DNA of 33,203 nucleotides, from assembly GCF_017995515.1 (NCBI RefSeq), contig NZ_JAGOIT010000036.1:1-33203 (forward strand). The letters run 5' to 3'. The position numbers and the translations under genes were made by a program. The notes beneath the pieces were generated by a model that was not told the origin of the DNA, searched no databases, and saw only the letters and a list, made by a program, of their open reading frames with translations. This document shows positions 8,338 to 16,328 of the stretch, one piece after another. Each line of letters begins with the position of its first letter. The first letter of the stretch is position 1. The stretch comes from Propionivibrio sp. (lineage in GTDB: Bacteria > Pseudomonadota > Gammaproteobacteria > Burkholderiales > Rhodocyclaceae).

Positions 8338-9087
8338 TCAGATCACCTTCGCTTCATTCTTGAGTTTGGCGACCAGTTCGCCCACATCGGCCACCTTGAC
8401 GCCGGCGACCCGTTTGGCCGGTTCGGCCACGCGCAGGGTCGTCAGGCGCGGCGCGACATCCACGCCCAGCGCATCCGGCGTCAGCGTATCGAGCGGCTTC
8501 TTTTTCGCCTTCATGATGTTGGGCAACGACGCATAGCGCGGCTCGTTCAGCCGGAGGTCCGTACTGATCACGGCCGGCAAGGTCACGGCGACGGTCTCCA
8601 GACCGCCATCGATTTCGCGTTCGACGGTCACCTTGCCGTCGGCGACCGCCACTTTCGAGGCAAAGGTTGCCTGCGGCCAGCCGAGCAGCGCGGCGGTCAT
8701 CTGGCCGGTCTGGTTGGCGTCATCGTCGATCGCCTGCTTGCCGCACAGGACGATCTGCGGCTGTTCGCGCTCGCAAACCGCCTTGAGCAGCTTGGCGACG
8801 GCCAGCGGCTGTAGTTCAGCATCGGTTTCGATCAGGATCGCGCGATCGGCGCCGAGCGCCAGCGCGGTACGCAAGGTCTCCTGGCAAGCCGGGACACCGG
8901 CCGACACGGCGACGACTTCGGTCGCGACGCCGGCTTCCTTGAGCCTGACCGCCTCCTCGACGGCGATTTCGTCAAAGGGATTCATCGACATCTTGACGTT
9001 CCCCAGGTCGAGCCCGGAACCGTCGGCCTTGACGCGCACCTTGACGTTGTAATCGACGACTCGCTTGACTGGAACAAGGATCTTCAA
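8338..9087 (-). CDS. etfB: Electron transfer flavoprotein beta subunit
   Basis: A 249-residue EtfB, exactly the usual family length when started at the TTG at 9087. That start is preceded by GAGGAG with a 7-nt spacer and gives the canonical N-terminus [19 protein letters not shown]. The longer frame to 9171 adds 28 residues foreign to the family. The conserved blocks include [32 protein letters not shown] and [20 protein letters not shown] (AMP/adenine binding region). Its leader carries a strong promoter overlapped by two palindromes, suggesting repression by the divergent TetR protein. The rare TTG start may keep its output matched to EtfA. Confidence 0.95.
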   Translation of the reverse strand: MKILVPVKRVVDYNVKVRVKADGSGLDLGNVKMSMNPFDEIAVEEAVRLKEAGVATEVVAVSAGVPACQETLRTALALGADRAILIETDAELQPLAVAKLLKAVCEREQPQIVLCGKQAIDDDANQTGQMTAALLGWPQATFASKVAVADGKVTVEREIDGGLETVAVTLPAVISTDLRLNEPRYASLPNIMKAKKKPLDTLTPDALGVDVAPRLTTLRVAEPAKRVAGVKVADVGELVAKLKNEAKVI

Positions 9088-9181
9088 AGCTGATCTCCTC
9101 TGCATTACGCGACGAAAGCACAGCCACGAAAGCGGCCGACAGTGGGTTTGACACGAGCCGTCATCCGGCACGACAATAGCC

Positions 9182-9197
9182 CATACTCAACAGTATG
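9182..9197. promoter_or_regulatory. Candidate TetR operator 1, CATAC-N6-GTATG
   Basis: CATACTCAACAGTATG is an inverted repeat with 6-bp arms (CATACT/AGTATG) and a 4-bp centre. It lies at or just downstream of the expected etfB transcription start. Its centre is 22 bp, about two helical turns, from the neighbouring site at 9204-9219, suiting two repressor dimers on one DNA face. Confidence 0.7.
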
Positions 9198-9201
9198 GAC
9201 G

Positions 9202-9230
9202 AGCATACGGATCGGTATGGTCGCTGTCAA
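9202..9230 (-). promoter_or_regulatory. Near-consensus sigma70 promoter of etfBA
   Basis: Read on the minus strand, TTGACA (9230-9225) is a perfect -35, followed by a 17-bp spacer and TATGCT (9207-9202) as -10. Transcription would start near 9195, giving a leader of roughly 110 nt before the TTG of etfB. The palindrome 9204-9219 covers the spacer and most of the -10, and a second palindrome lies just downstream, so bound repressor would block RNA polymerase. Confidence 0.7.
9204..9219. promoter_or_regulatory. Candidate TetR operator 2, CATAC-N6-GTATG
   Basis: CATACGGATCGGTATG is an inverted repeat with CATAC/GTATG outer arms and a GATC centre; only one position per half breaks symmetry. It overlaps the -10 element and spacer of the etfB promoter. 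It is the same motif as 9182-9197 and 2635-2650. Confidence 0.7.
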
Positions 9231-9293
9231 CATGAATAAAACGCCCGTTTGAATATAGTCCAGCGAAAAGCAGCTTGAAAGGACAACTCCGTA

Positions 9294-9914
9294 ATGAAAT
9301 CAGTTCCAGCCAAACCGAGAACCCAACTCGATCGCATCGGGTGGATCGAAGGCGCTTTCGAGGCACTGGCCGAGGAAGGCCTGCCGGGAATGCGCGTCGA
9401 AGCGCTGGCCAAACGCTTCGGCGTCACCAAGGGCAGCTTCTACTGGCACTTCAAGGATCGCCAGGATCTGTACGACGCCATGCTGCAAACCTGGAAGGAA
9501 GGCCGCATCCGCGACATCGACAAGCAGAGCGCGATCCCGACCGGCAACGAAGGCGAACAACTGGAGCAGATCATCGACGTCTACAGCGCCAACCGTAACC
9601 GCAAGGGCATCGCGATCGAACTCGCCGTGCGCGACTGGGCGCGGCGCGACGCGCAGGCGAGCGCGGTGGTCGAGGAAGTCGACAGCTACCGCCTGGAAAG
9701 CGCACGCAAGCTCTTTGTCGCCACCGGCCTCTCGGACAGCGAGGCCAAGAGCCGCAGCCTCCTGCTCTACGCCTACGTCTTCGGCCAGAGCCTGATGGCC
9801 TACGACCGCTTCGACCCGAAGATCATCGACATCAAGCAGTGGATTTCCCGCTATATTGTTTCCGGCGGGACCAACAGGAGCGTAGACGCTTCCGACGGCA
9901 CCGCACATCGCTAG
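9294..9914 (+). CDS. TetR-family regulator, probably of ETF/acyl-CoA genes
   Basis: A 206-residue TetR/AcrR-type repressor. The helix-turn-helix is at about residues 34-60 (RVEALAKRFGVTKGSFYWHFKDRQDLYDAML). The remaining all-helical domain would bind an effector and dimerise, ending in a polar tail. It is divergent from etfBA with two palindromes in the gap and a third copy in front of ETF-QO. It therefore most likely represses this electron-transfer regulon and is released by an acyl-CoA or related ligand, as for PsrA- or FadP-type regulators. The ligand is inference only. Its own promoter is weak: TATAGT at 9254-9259 is a possible -10, placing both palindromes upstream of it. Confidence 0.9.
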   Translation: MKSVPAKPRTQLDRIGWIEGAFEALAEEGLPGMRVEALAKRFGVTKGSFYWHFKDRQDLYDAMLQTWKEGRIRDIDKQSAIPTGNEGEQLEQIIDVYSANRNRKGIAIELAVRDWARRDAQASAVVEEVDSYRLESARKLFVATGLSDSEAKSRSLLLYAYVFGQSLMAYDRFDPKIIDIKQWISRYIVSGGTNRSVDASDGTAHR

Positions 9915-9981
9915 GCTCGCCCGCAAGCGCGCGGTACGCTTTGCGTCTATGATGCCACTGTGTTTTTCCCGGTAATGCCAC

Positions 9982-11910
9982 ATGCGTCTCGTCGATCCTG
10001 ACCGCTATGCCGCGCTGAAAGCGACGGGCAAACTGCCATCGCCGAAGGGCGTCGCGCTGTCGATCATTCGCCTGCTGCAACGCGACGACTTCCGGATTGG
10101 CGACCTCGTCCGCCTGGTTCAGTCCGATCCGGCCATCGCCGGACGCATTCTCTACTTTGCCAACGCCGCCGCCTTCGGGCGCTCGCGGCCGATCGTCTCG
10201 CTGCAACGCGCGATCGTCGCCCTCGGCTCGTTCCGCGTGCGCGATCTCGTCATTGGACTGTCGGTCATGCACAGCCATCGCAGCGGCACGTGCAGCGAAT
10301 TCGACTATGAAGGCTTCTGGGCGCATTCGCTGGCGACCGGCATCGCCTGTCAGGAACTCGCGCACTTCGCTCAGATCGCCAGCGAGGAACTGTTCACCAT
10401 CGGCCTGCTCTCGCGCGTCGGCGAACTCGCGCTGGCCACGCTCTATCCTGACGAATACGCCGGCATCCTGATCAAGTGCCGCAACGAGCGCAGCGAAATG
10501 GCCGCGCTCGAAGAGCAGCGCTTCGCCATGGATCACCACGAATTGGGCGCCACCCTGCTCAACGAATGGGGTCTGCCCGACGTACTGATCCAGGCCGCCT
10601 TCCATCACGAGAGTCCCGAGGCAGCCGGCTTCGCCGACGGCTCGCGCGTGCAGACGCTGACCCATTCGCTGAGCTTCGCCAGCGCGCTCGCGCACCTGTG
10701 CATGGTCGATGAGGAATCGCGCTGGAGCCTCTTGCCGGCGCTGCTGGCGCGCGCTGCCCGGCTCGGCATCGGCGGGGAAGTGCTCAACGAACTCGTCGAC
10801 CGGATGGTCGAACGCTGGCGCGAATGGGGCGCCAAGTTGCAGGTGCGCACGCAGGACGTGCCGCCGTTCGCCGAAATCCTCGCGGCGACGCCGCCGATGC
10901 GGCGCATGGGGAACAGCGGCGCCGGAGATGCGGAAAATCGTCGCTCGCGCGGGCCGTGCCTCAACGTTCAGCTGATCGGCATTCCCCTCGCGGAGCTGCA
11001 ACCGCTGATGCAGCAGATCGAACGCTTCGGGCATCAGCCGATCCTGATCGACGACACCCGGGAGGCGCTCAACCACGTGCTGCGCCATCCAGCCCAGGTC
11101 ATCATCGCCGACCTGTGCATGCCAACTCAGGATGCAGTCGAGTTCTGCCGCACGTTGCGCCAGAGCGCCGCCGGCAAGGAGAGCCACGTCCTGTTGCTGG
11201 CTTCGCCCGAATTAGAACACCGGACGCTCGAAGCCATCGATGCCGGCGCCGACGACGTGCTGATCAAGCCGATCAACGAGCAGACGTTGCGCGTGCACTT
11301 GAGCACGACGGCGCGCATGACGATGCTGCGCGAGGAGATGCATCGCGAGCGGATCGGCATCATGCGCTCGACCGACGAACTCGCCGTTGCCCAGAAGCGC
11401 TTGTTGCAAGACGCGCTGACCGACACGCTGACGCAACTCCCGAATCGGCGCAATGGCTTGGACTTCCTCGCCTCGGAGTGGGTTTTCGCGCAGTCGAGCG
11501 GTGCGCCGCTGGCCTGCCTGATGCTCGACATCGACCACTTCAAGCGGATCAACGACGACTACGGCCACGCGGCGGGCGACGCCGTGCTGCGCCAGCTGGC
11601 GGACGTACTCAAGAACGCCTCGCGCGCCGAAGACATGGTGTTCCGCTACGGCGGCGAAGAGTTCTCGGCGATCCTGACCAACGCGCCCTTGAAGATCGCA
11701 CTGCAGATCGGCGAACGGATTCGTGCGCTGGTCGAAAAAACCGACTTCGTCTGGGAACAACAGCGCATCCCGGTGACGCTGAGCGTCGGCGTTGCCGTCA
11801 CCACGGGCACGGAACGCGACAGCCAGGCGCTGATCCAGGCCGCCGACACGGCGCTCTACGAAGCCAAGGAGCGCGGACGCAACCGAGTAGTTGCCTCCAG
11901 CACCGCCTAG
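9982..11910 (+). CDS. HDOD-receiver-GGDEF signalling protein
   Basis: A 642-residue protein with three parts. An HDOD domain (about 12-205) has the usual HD pair replaced (GLLSRVGEL). A receiver-like domain (about 328-445) has D377 in IIADLCMP and K429 in LIKP. A diguanylate cyclase domain (about 475-640) has an intact GGEEF at 557-561 and an RxxD inhibitory site (RAED, 548-551) five residues before it, so c-di-GMP synthesis with product inhibition is expected. The receiver's first strand (VQLIGIP) lacks the acidic pair that normally binds Mg, so phosphorylation is doubtful. The gene starts 67 bp after tetR on the same strand. Loss of HD residues is common in HDOD proteins. Confidence 0.9.
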   Translation: MRLVDPDRYAALKATGKLPSPKGVALSIIRLLQRDDFRIGDLVRLVQSDPAIAGRILYFANAAAFGRSRPIVSLQRAIVALGSFRVRDLVIGLSVMHSHRSGTCSEFDYEGFWAHSLATGIACQELAHFAQIASEELFTIGLLSRVGELALATLYPDEYAGILIKCRNERSEMAALEEQRFAMDHHELGATLLNEWGLPDVLIQAAFHHESPEAAGFADGSRVQTLTHSLSFASALAHLCMVDEESRWSLLPALLARAARLGIGGEVLNELVDRMVERWREWGAKLQVRTQDVPPFAEILAATPPMRRMGNSGAGDAENRRSRGPCLNVQLIGIPLAELQPLMQQIERFGHQPILIDDTREALNHVLRHPAQVIIADLCMPTQDAVEFCRTLRQSAAGKESHVLLLASPELEHRTLEAIDAGADDVLIKPINEQTLRVHLSTTARMTMLREEMHRERIGIMRSTDELAVAQKRLLQDALTDTLTQLPNRRNGLDFLASEWVFAQSSGAPLACLMLDIDHFKRINDDYGHAAGDAVLRQLADVLKNASRAEDMVFRYGGEEFSAILTNAPLKIALQIGERIRALVEKTDFVWEQQRIPVTLSVGVAVTTGTERDSQALIQAADTALYEAKERGRNRVVASSTA

Positions 11911-11923
11911 AACCGATCCAGAA

Positions 11924-12268
11924 CTACGCCGGCAGGTCGTCTTTCCGATCGAGCATGCGCTCGGTTTCGGCGACACGCACCGCCTCGCCTTCGATCACAT
12001 CGCCGTCGGACGTCGCCCCGGTCGTCTGTGAACCGGCATTGCGGTACTGCGCCTGCGCACGCATCTGTTCTTCGAGCTGTGCGCGGATGGCGCGCGTTTT
12101 CCACCAGAAGTAGACCCAGAAGATCAGCCCGGCGACCGCGATAACGGCCAGAAACACCAGCGAGAACATCGCCGCGCCGATCAGCACGACGACACCGACA
12201 ACTGCAGTCACGACTTGCGCGAACACGCCCTGTGGCTTTCGCTGCCCTGCATTAAAGTTGATACGCAT
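11924..12268 (-). CDS. Small membrane protein downstream of cysB
   Basis: I do not recognise this protein of about 114 residues. It has a basic N-terminus, a long hydrophobic region (about residues 14-54, two adjacent helices ending in FWVYFWWKTR) and a charged, acidic cytoplasmic tail. The ATG at 12268 (or 12271) lies inside the last codons of cysB; the genes overlap by 17-20 bp, so translation is probably coupled. CGGAG lies upstream within cysB. Its position suggests co-transcription with cysB, but nothing in the sequence shows a sulfur role. Confidence 0.7.
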   Translation of the reverse strand: MRINFNAGQRKPQGVFAQVVTAVVGVVVLIGAAMFSLVFLAVIAVAGLIFWVYFWWKTRAIRAQLEEQMRAQAQYRNAGSQTTGATSDGDVIEGEAVRVAETERMLDRKDDLPA

Positions 12269-13199
12269 CATCCGCTCCGGGACCGGCCATCGCCCTATCG
12301 ACGGTCTTCTTTGACAATTGTGAGGCAAACAGCTCGATGAAGTCGTACTCGTACTGGCGGATGTAGGTTCCCCGCCGCAATCCGATACGCGTCGTGTTCG
12401 AGCCGAAGAGGTGCGCCGCGTCGATCGCCTGCAGGCCGAAGTCGCGCGCCGGGTCGTAAGCCATGCGGGCGATGATGCCCAGGCCCAGGCCGAGGCTGAC
12501 GTAGGTCTTGATCACGTCGGCATCGATCGCGGCGAGCACGACGTTCGGCTCCAGCTGCGCGCGCTCGAAGGCCTTGTTGATCAGCGAGCGCCCGGCGAAC
12601 GCGGGATCGTAGGTAATCAGCGGCCAGTTGGCGAGCGAAGCCAGCGACAGGCTCTTCTCGGCGAGGATCGGATGCCCGTCGGGCGCGACCACGCAATGTC
12701 CCCATTGGTAGCACGGCAACATCACGAGCTGTGGGTACTGGTCGAGCGCTTCGGTCGCGATGGCGATGTCGGCCTCACCCTTGATCGTCCACTCGGCGAT
12801 CTGCGTCGGGCTACCCTGATGCATCGAAAGCCGCACCTTCGGATGGCACTCGATGAACTGCTTGACCACCGCCGGCAAGGCATAGCGCGCCTGCGTGTGC
12901 GTGGTGGCGATCACCAGGCTGCCGGAATCGCCGCCGGCGTACTCCTCGCCGACGCGCTTGATGTTGTCGACTTCGCGCAGGATGCACTCGGCGATGTCGA
13001 GCACACGCTTGCCCGGCTCGGTGACTGCCGTCAGGCGCTTGCCGCTGCGCTCGAAGACGATCACGCCCAGCTCGTCTTCCAGCATCTTGATCTGCTTGGA
13101 GACGCCCGGCTGCGAGGTGTAGAGCACTTCGGCGGCTTCGGAAACGTTGAGGCCGCGCCGCGCGACTTCAACGAGATAGCGGAGTTGTTGTAGCTTCAT
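12252..13199 (-). CDS. cysB: CysB-type LysR transcriptional regulator
   Basis: A 315-residue LysR-family activator of the CysB/Cbl group. The winged HTH is at the N-terminus (KLQQLRYLVEVARRGLNVSEAAEVLYTSQPGVSKQIKMLEDELG in adjoining blocks). The effector domain has the CysB-typical TTHTQARYALP segment (effector pocket), HQGSPTQIAEW and YVSLGLGLGIIARMAYDP. CysB responds to N-acetylserine or O-acetylserine and to sulfide-derived signals and switches on sulfate assimilation genes. It is divergent from the TauE/cysI/cysH/cysDN set, with a LysR-type inverted repeat in the gap, so it most likely controls that set and itself. Confidence 0.93.
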   Translation of the reverse strand: MKLQQLRYLVEVARRGLNVSEAAEVLYTSQPGVSKQIKMLEDELGVIVFERSGKRLTAVTEPGKRVLDIAECILREVDNIKRVGEEYAGGDSGSLVIATTHTQARYALPAVVKQFIECHPKVRLSMHQGSPTQIAEWTIKGEADIAIATEALDQYPQLVMLPCYQWGHCVVAPDGHPILAEKSLSLASLANWPLITYDPAFAGRSLINKAFERAQLEPNVVLAAIDADVIKTYVSLGLGLGIIARMAYDPARDFGLQAIDAAHLFGSNTTRIGLRRGTYIRQYEYDFIELFASQLSKKTVDRAMAGPGADDAYQL

Positions 13200-13214
13200 C
13201 TACGCTCGATTTTA

Positions 13215-13229
13215 ATAACATACGGTTAT
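13215..13229. promoter_or_regulatory. Candidate CysB binding site
   Basis: ATAACATACGGTTAT is an inverted repeat with exact 5-bp arms (ATAAC/GTTAT) and a 5-bp centre, matching the LysR T-N11-A rule. A second overlapping palindrome, GTTATAAC, occupies 13225-13232. It lies 16 bp upstream of the cysB start. A possible plus-strand -10, TACTAT (13242-13247), would place this site over a poor -35, as expected for an activator. Confidence 0.6.
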
Positions 13230-13307
13230 AACAATCTAACTTACTATTCTTTTTCAAGCAATAACCCTATTGCTACCATGCATCCACTCTCTTTTCCAGG
13301 GTGCGTC

Positions 13308-14084
13308 ATGGATCCTCTCTACACACTGTCGGGTTTTGTCGTCGGCGGCATCGTCGGCCTTACGGGCGTCGGCGGCGGCTCCTTGATGACGCCTCTGCTC
13401 GTGCTGCTCTTCGGCATCCATCCGGCCACCGCGGTGGGTACCGACCTGCTCTACGCAGCGATCACCAAGGCCGGCGGCACCGTCGTCCACGCCAAGAAAG
13501 GCCACGTCAACTGGCGCATCACCGGGCTCCTCGCCGCCGGCAGCATCCCGGCCTCGATTCTGACCATCTGGGCCTTGTCCTACCTGCCCAAGCAAAGCCC
13601 CGCCGTCACGCACATCATTTCCGTATCGCTCGGCGTCGCGCTGCTGCTCACCGCCTGCGCCATCATCTTCCGGCAAAAACTCCAGCGCTATGCGCTGAGC
13701 CACGCAGATGATTCCGCACACACGGAATTTCAAGCCCCGATCACGGTCGTAACCGGCATCCTCCTCGGTATACTTGTCACGATTTCTTCGGTCGGCGCCG
13801 GCGCCCTCGGGGTCGCGGTGCTGTTCTTCCTCTATCCGAAGCTGCCGGCCCTGCGCATCGTCGGCAGCGACCTCGCCCACGCCGTCCCGCTGACGCTGAT
13901 CGCGGGGATCGGACACTGGTTCATCGGGAGTGTCGACTGGGCCTTGCTCGGCAGCCTGCTGCTCGGTTCCTTGCCGGGCATCTGGCTCGGCAGCCACGCT
14001 TCGTCCCGCGTACCGGACCGGATACTGCGCCCCATCCTGGCCGCGATGCTGGTCCTGGTCGGCGGCAAGTTGATTTCGTTGTAA
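13308..14084 (+). CDS. TauE/SafE (TSUP) family permease
   Basis: A 258-residue TSUP-family membrane protein with about eight hydrophobic segments. Family hallmarks are GFVVGGIVGLTGVGGGSLMTPLL near the N-terminus (in overlapping blocks), the repeated GILVTISSVGAGALGVAVL at mid-protein, and a GSDLAHAVPLTLIAGIGHW segment. Members move sulfite, sulfoacetate, sulfate or related anions. Its place between the CysB site and cysI suggests sulfate uptake or sulfite export serving assimilation; which one is not readable. I prefer the ATG at 13308, which starts just before the first helix. A longer start at 13278 has no ribosome binding site. Confidence 0.88.
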   Translation: MDPLYTLSGFVVGGIVGLTGVGGGSLMTPLLVLLFGIHPATAVGTDLLYAAITKAGGTVVHAKKGHVNWRITGLLAAGSIPASILTIWALSYLPKQSPAVTHIISVSLGVALLLTACAIIFRQKLQRYALSHADDSAHTEFQAPITVVTGILLGILVTISSVGAGALGVAVLFFLYPKLPALRIVGSDLAHAVPLTLIAGIGHWFIGSVDWALLGSLLLGSLPGIWLGSHASSRVPDRILRPILAAMLVLVGGKLISL

Positions 14085-14113
14085 AGCGCGCGGCAACGCA
14101 CAAAGGAATACCC

Positions 14114-15817
14114 ATGTATCGCTACGACACCATAGACCAGCAACTCATCGACGAGCGCGTCGCGCAGTACCGCGACCAGATCGCGCGCAATCGCGCCGGT
14201 ACGCTCTCCGACGACGAGCTGCGCCCGCTGCGTCTGCAGAACGGCCTCTATATCCAGCGCCACGGCCCGATGCTGCGTATCGCCATTCCCTACGGCCAGC
14301 TTTCCTCGGCACAGCTGCGCAAGCTCGCCGACATCTCGCGCCGCTACGACCGCAAGGTCGGCCACTTCACGACGCGCCAGAACATGCAGTTCAACTGGCC
14401 GAAGTTCGAGGAAACGCCGGAGATTCTCGGCGAGCTGGCGACGGTCGAAATGCACGCCGTCCAGACCTCGGGCAACTGCATCCGTAACATCACGACCGAC
14501 GAGTTCGCGGGCATCGCGCCGGACGAGCTGACCGATCCGCGCCCGTGGTGCGAGGTGCTGCGCCAGTGGTCGACCTTCCACCCGGAATTCGCCTTCCTGC
14601 CGCGCAAGTTCAAGATCGCCGTCAATGCGGCGGCCGAGGACCGCGCCGTCATCCGCGCGCACGACGTCGGCCTCGAGATCGTGCGCGGCGACGATGGCGA
14701 ACCCGGTGTCCGCGTCTTTGCCGGCGGCGGCCTGGGCCGTACGCCGATTCTCGGCAAGGTCGTGCGCGAGTTCCTGCCGCGCAAGCACATGCTCTCATAC
14801 CTCGACGCCCTGCTCCGCGTCTACAACCGCTACGGGCGGCGCGACAACCTGTACAAGGCGCGCATCAAGATTCTCGTCAACGCGCTTGGCGTCGAAGAGT
14901 TCGCCCGCCAGGTCGAGGAAGAATGGTCTTGTATCAAGGACGGCCCGACGACGCTGACCGACAAGGAGTTCAACCGCGTCGCCGCGCACTTCGCGCCGCC
15001 GGCCTACGAGACGCTGCCCGCGAACGATGCGGCCTATCTCGGCGCGCTCGCCAGCGACAAGGCCTTCGCCGCCTGGGTGCGCCGCTCGGTGCATGCGCAC
15101 AAGGTTGCCGGTTACGCCGCAGTGACGCTCTCACTCAAGGCACCGGGCGTCGCGCCGGGCGATATTTCGGACGTGCAGATGGAGGCTGTCGCCGACCTTG
15201 CCGATCGCTTCAGCTTCGGCGAGCTGCGCGTCGCGCACGAGCAGAACGTCGTGCTCACCGACATCCGCCAGCGCGACCTCTACGAACTGTGGCAAGCCGC
15301 GCGTGCGCACAAACTGGCGACGCCGAACGTCGGCCTGCTGACCGACATGATCTGCTGCCCGGGCGGCGACCTCTGCTCGCTGGCCAACGCGCGCTCGGTG
15401 CCGATCGCCGAGGCGATCAACCAGAAGTTCGACGACCTCGACTACGTGTTCGACATCGGCGACATCTCGGTGAACATTTCCGGCTGCATGAACTCCTGCG
15501 GGCACCACCACGTCGCCAACATCGGCATCCTCGGCGTCGACAAGAACAACGAGGAGTGGTACCAGATCACGGTCGGCGGCAAGCAGGGCAACGGCACGAC
15601 GATCGGCAAGGTGATCGGGCCGTCGTTCTACGCCGAGGAAGTGCCGCAGGTGATCGAAGCGCTGATCAACGTCTATGTCGAGCAGCGCGCGCCAAGCGAA
15701 CGCTTTATTGACACCGTCGAACGCTTGGGAACAGAGCCGTTCAAGGCGCGCGCCTACGCCGGCCGCGACCGGCGCAAGACCGCGGCCGCCAACGTGGAGG
15801 AAGCCGTCCATGCCTAA
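14114..15817 (+). CDS. cysI: Sulfite reductase hemoprotein (CysI-like)
   Basis: A 567-residue member of the nitrite/sulfite reductase hemoprotein family. The 4Fe-4S/siroheme cysteines are in the usual CX5C...CX3C form: C415 and C421 in CCPGGDLC, C458 and C462 in CMNSCGHH. Basic siroheme-contacting motifs, including TTRQNMQFNW, are in the first half. It reduces sulfite to sulfide in the cytoplasm. No flavoprotein (cysJ) gene is present nearby, so the electron donor is unknown. AAAGGA precedes the ATG at a good distance, and the stop overlaps the next gene by 8 bp. A nitrite substrate is possible in principle, but the cysteine-biosynthesis context favours sulfite. Confidence 0.9.
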   Translation: MYRYDTIDQQLIDERVAQYRDQIARNRAGTLSDDELRPLRLQNGLYIQRHGPMLRIAIPYGQLSSAQLRKLADISRRYDRKVGHFTTRQNMQFNWPKFEETPEILGELATVEMHAVQTSGNCIRNITTDEFAGIAPDELTDPRPWCEVLRQWSTFHPEFAFLPRKFKIAVNAAAEDRAVIRAHDVGLEIVRGDDGEPGVRVFAGGGLGRTPILGKVVREFLPRKHMLSYLDALLRVYNRYGRRDNLYKARIKILVNALGVEEFARQVEEEWSCIKDGPTTLTDKEFNRVAAHFAPPAYETLPANDAAYLGALASDKAFAAWVRRSVHAHKVAGYAAVTLSLKAPGVAPGDISDVQMEAVADLADRFSFGELRVAHEQNVVLTDIRQRDLYELWQAARAHKLATPNVGLLTDMICCPGGDLCSLANARSVPIAEAINQKFDDLDYVFDIGDISVNISGCMNSCGHHHVANIGILGVDKNNEEWYQITVGGKQGNGTTIGKVIGPSFYAEEVPQVIEALINVYVEQRAPSERFIDTVERLGTEPFKARAYAGRDRRKTAAANVEEAVHA

Positions 15818-16319
15818 GATCATCAAGAATGGCCGCGTCGTCGACGACGCCTGGCAAGTGTTCAAACTCGGCGAAGGCGAAAGCGCCGAAACGGTGGCGC
15901 TGCCGGCGACGCCGACGCTGTTCCCGCTCGCCGTCTGGCAGGCGCGCAAGGACGAACTGCTCGCCCGCAACGCCACGGCCGGCGTCTGGCTCGACAGCAA
16001 CGAAGGCCCGGAAGTGCTCGCCGGCGATCTCGAAAGTCTTGCCGTCATCGGCGTGAACTTCCCCAGGTTCGCCGACGGACGCGGCTACTCGACCGCCCGC
16101 CTGCTGCGCGAACGTTACGGCTATGGCGGCGAAATTCGCGCCATCGGCGACGTGCTGCACGACCAGTTGTTCTTCATGCGACGCTGCGGCATCGACGCCT
16201 ACGCCGTGCGCGCCGACAAGGACATCGAGGCCGCGCTCGCCGGGCTGAGCACCTTCAGCGAAACCTACCAGGCGGCCGTCGATCAGCCGCAACCCCTGTT
16301 CCGGCGCCGCGCTGCCTGA
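15810..16319 (+). CDS. DUF934 family protein of the cys operon
   Basis: A 169-residue soluble protein of the DUF934 family, typically found between cysI and cysH in betaproteobacteria and some alphaproteobacteria. The conserved segments are ADGRGYSTARLLRERYGY and GDVLHDQLFFMRRCGIDAY. The ATG at 15810 overlaps the cysI end by 8 bp and has GGAGG 9 nt upstream; the in-frame extension to 15675 lies within cysI and is a shadow. Its biochemical role is not established. The constant pairing with a CysI lacking CysJ suggests a part in sulfite reduction, but that is inference. Confidence 0.88.
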   Translation: MPKIIKNGRVVDDAWQVFKLGEGESAETVALPATPTLFPLAVWQARKDELLARNATAGVWLDSNEGPEVLAGDLESLAVIGVNFPRFADGRGYSTARLLRERYGYGGEIRAIGDVLHDQLFFMRRCGIDAYAVRADKDIEAALAGLSTFSETYQAAVDQPQPLFRRRAA

Positions 16320-16328
16320 GGAGAAATG

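Noticed and set aside
9832-11187. A 451-codon minus-strand frame opposite the HDOD-REC-GGDEF gene
   Set aside because: It overlaps a gene with intact GGEEF and receiver motifs on the other strand and has no recognisable domain.
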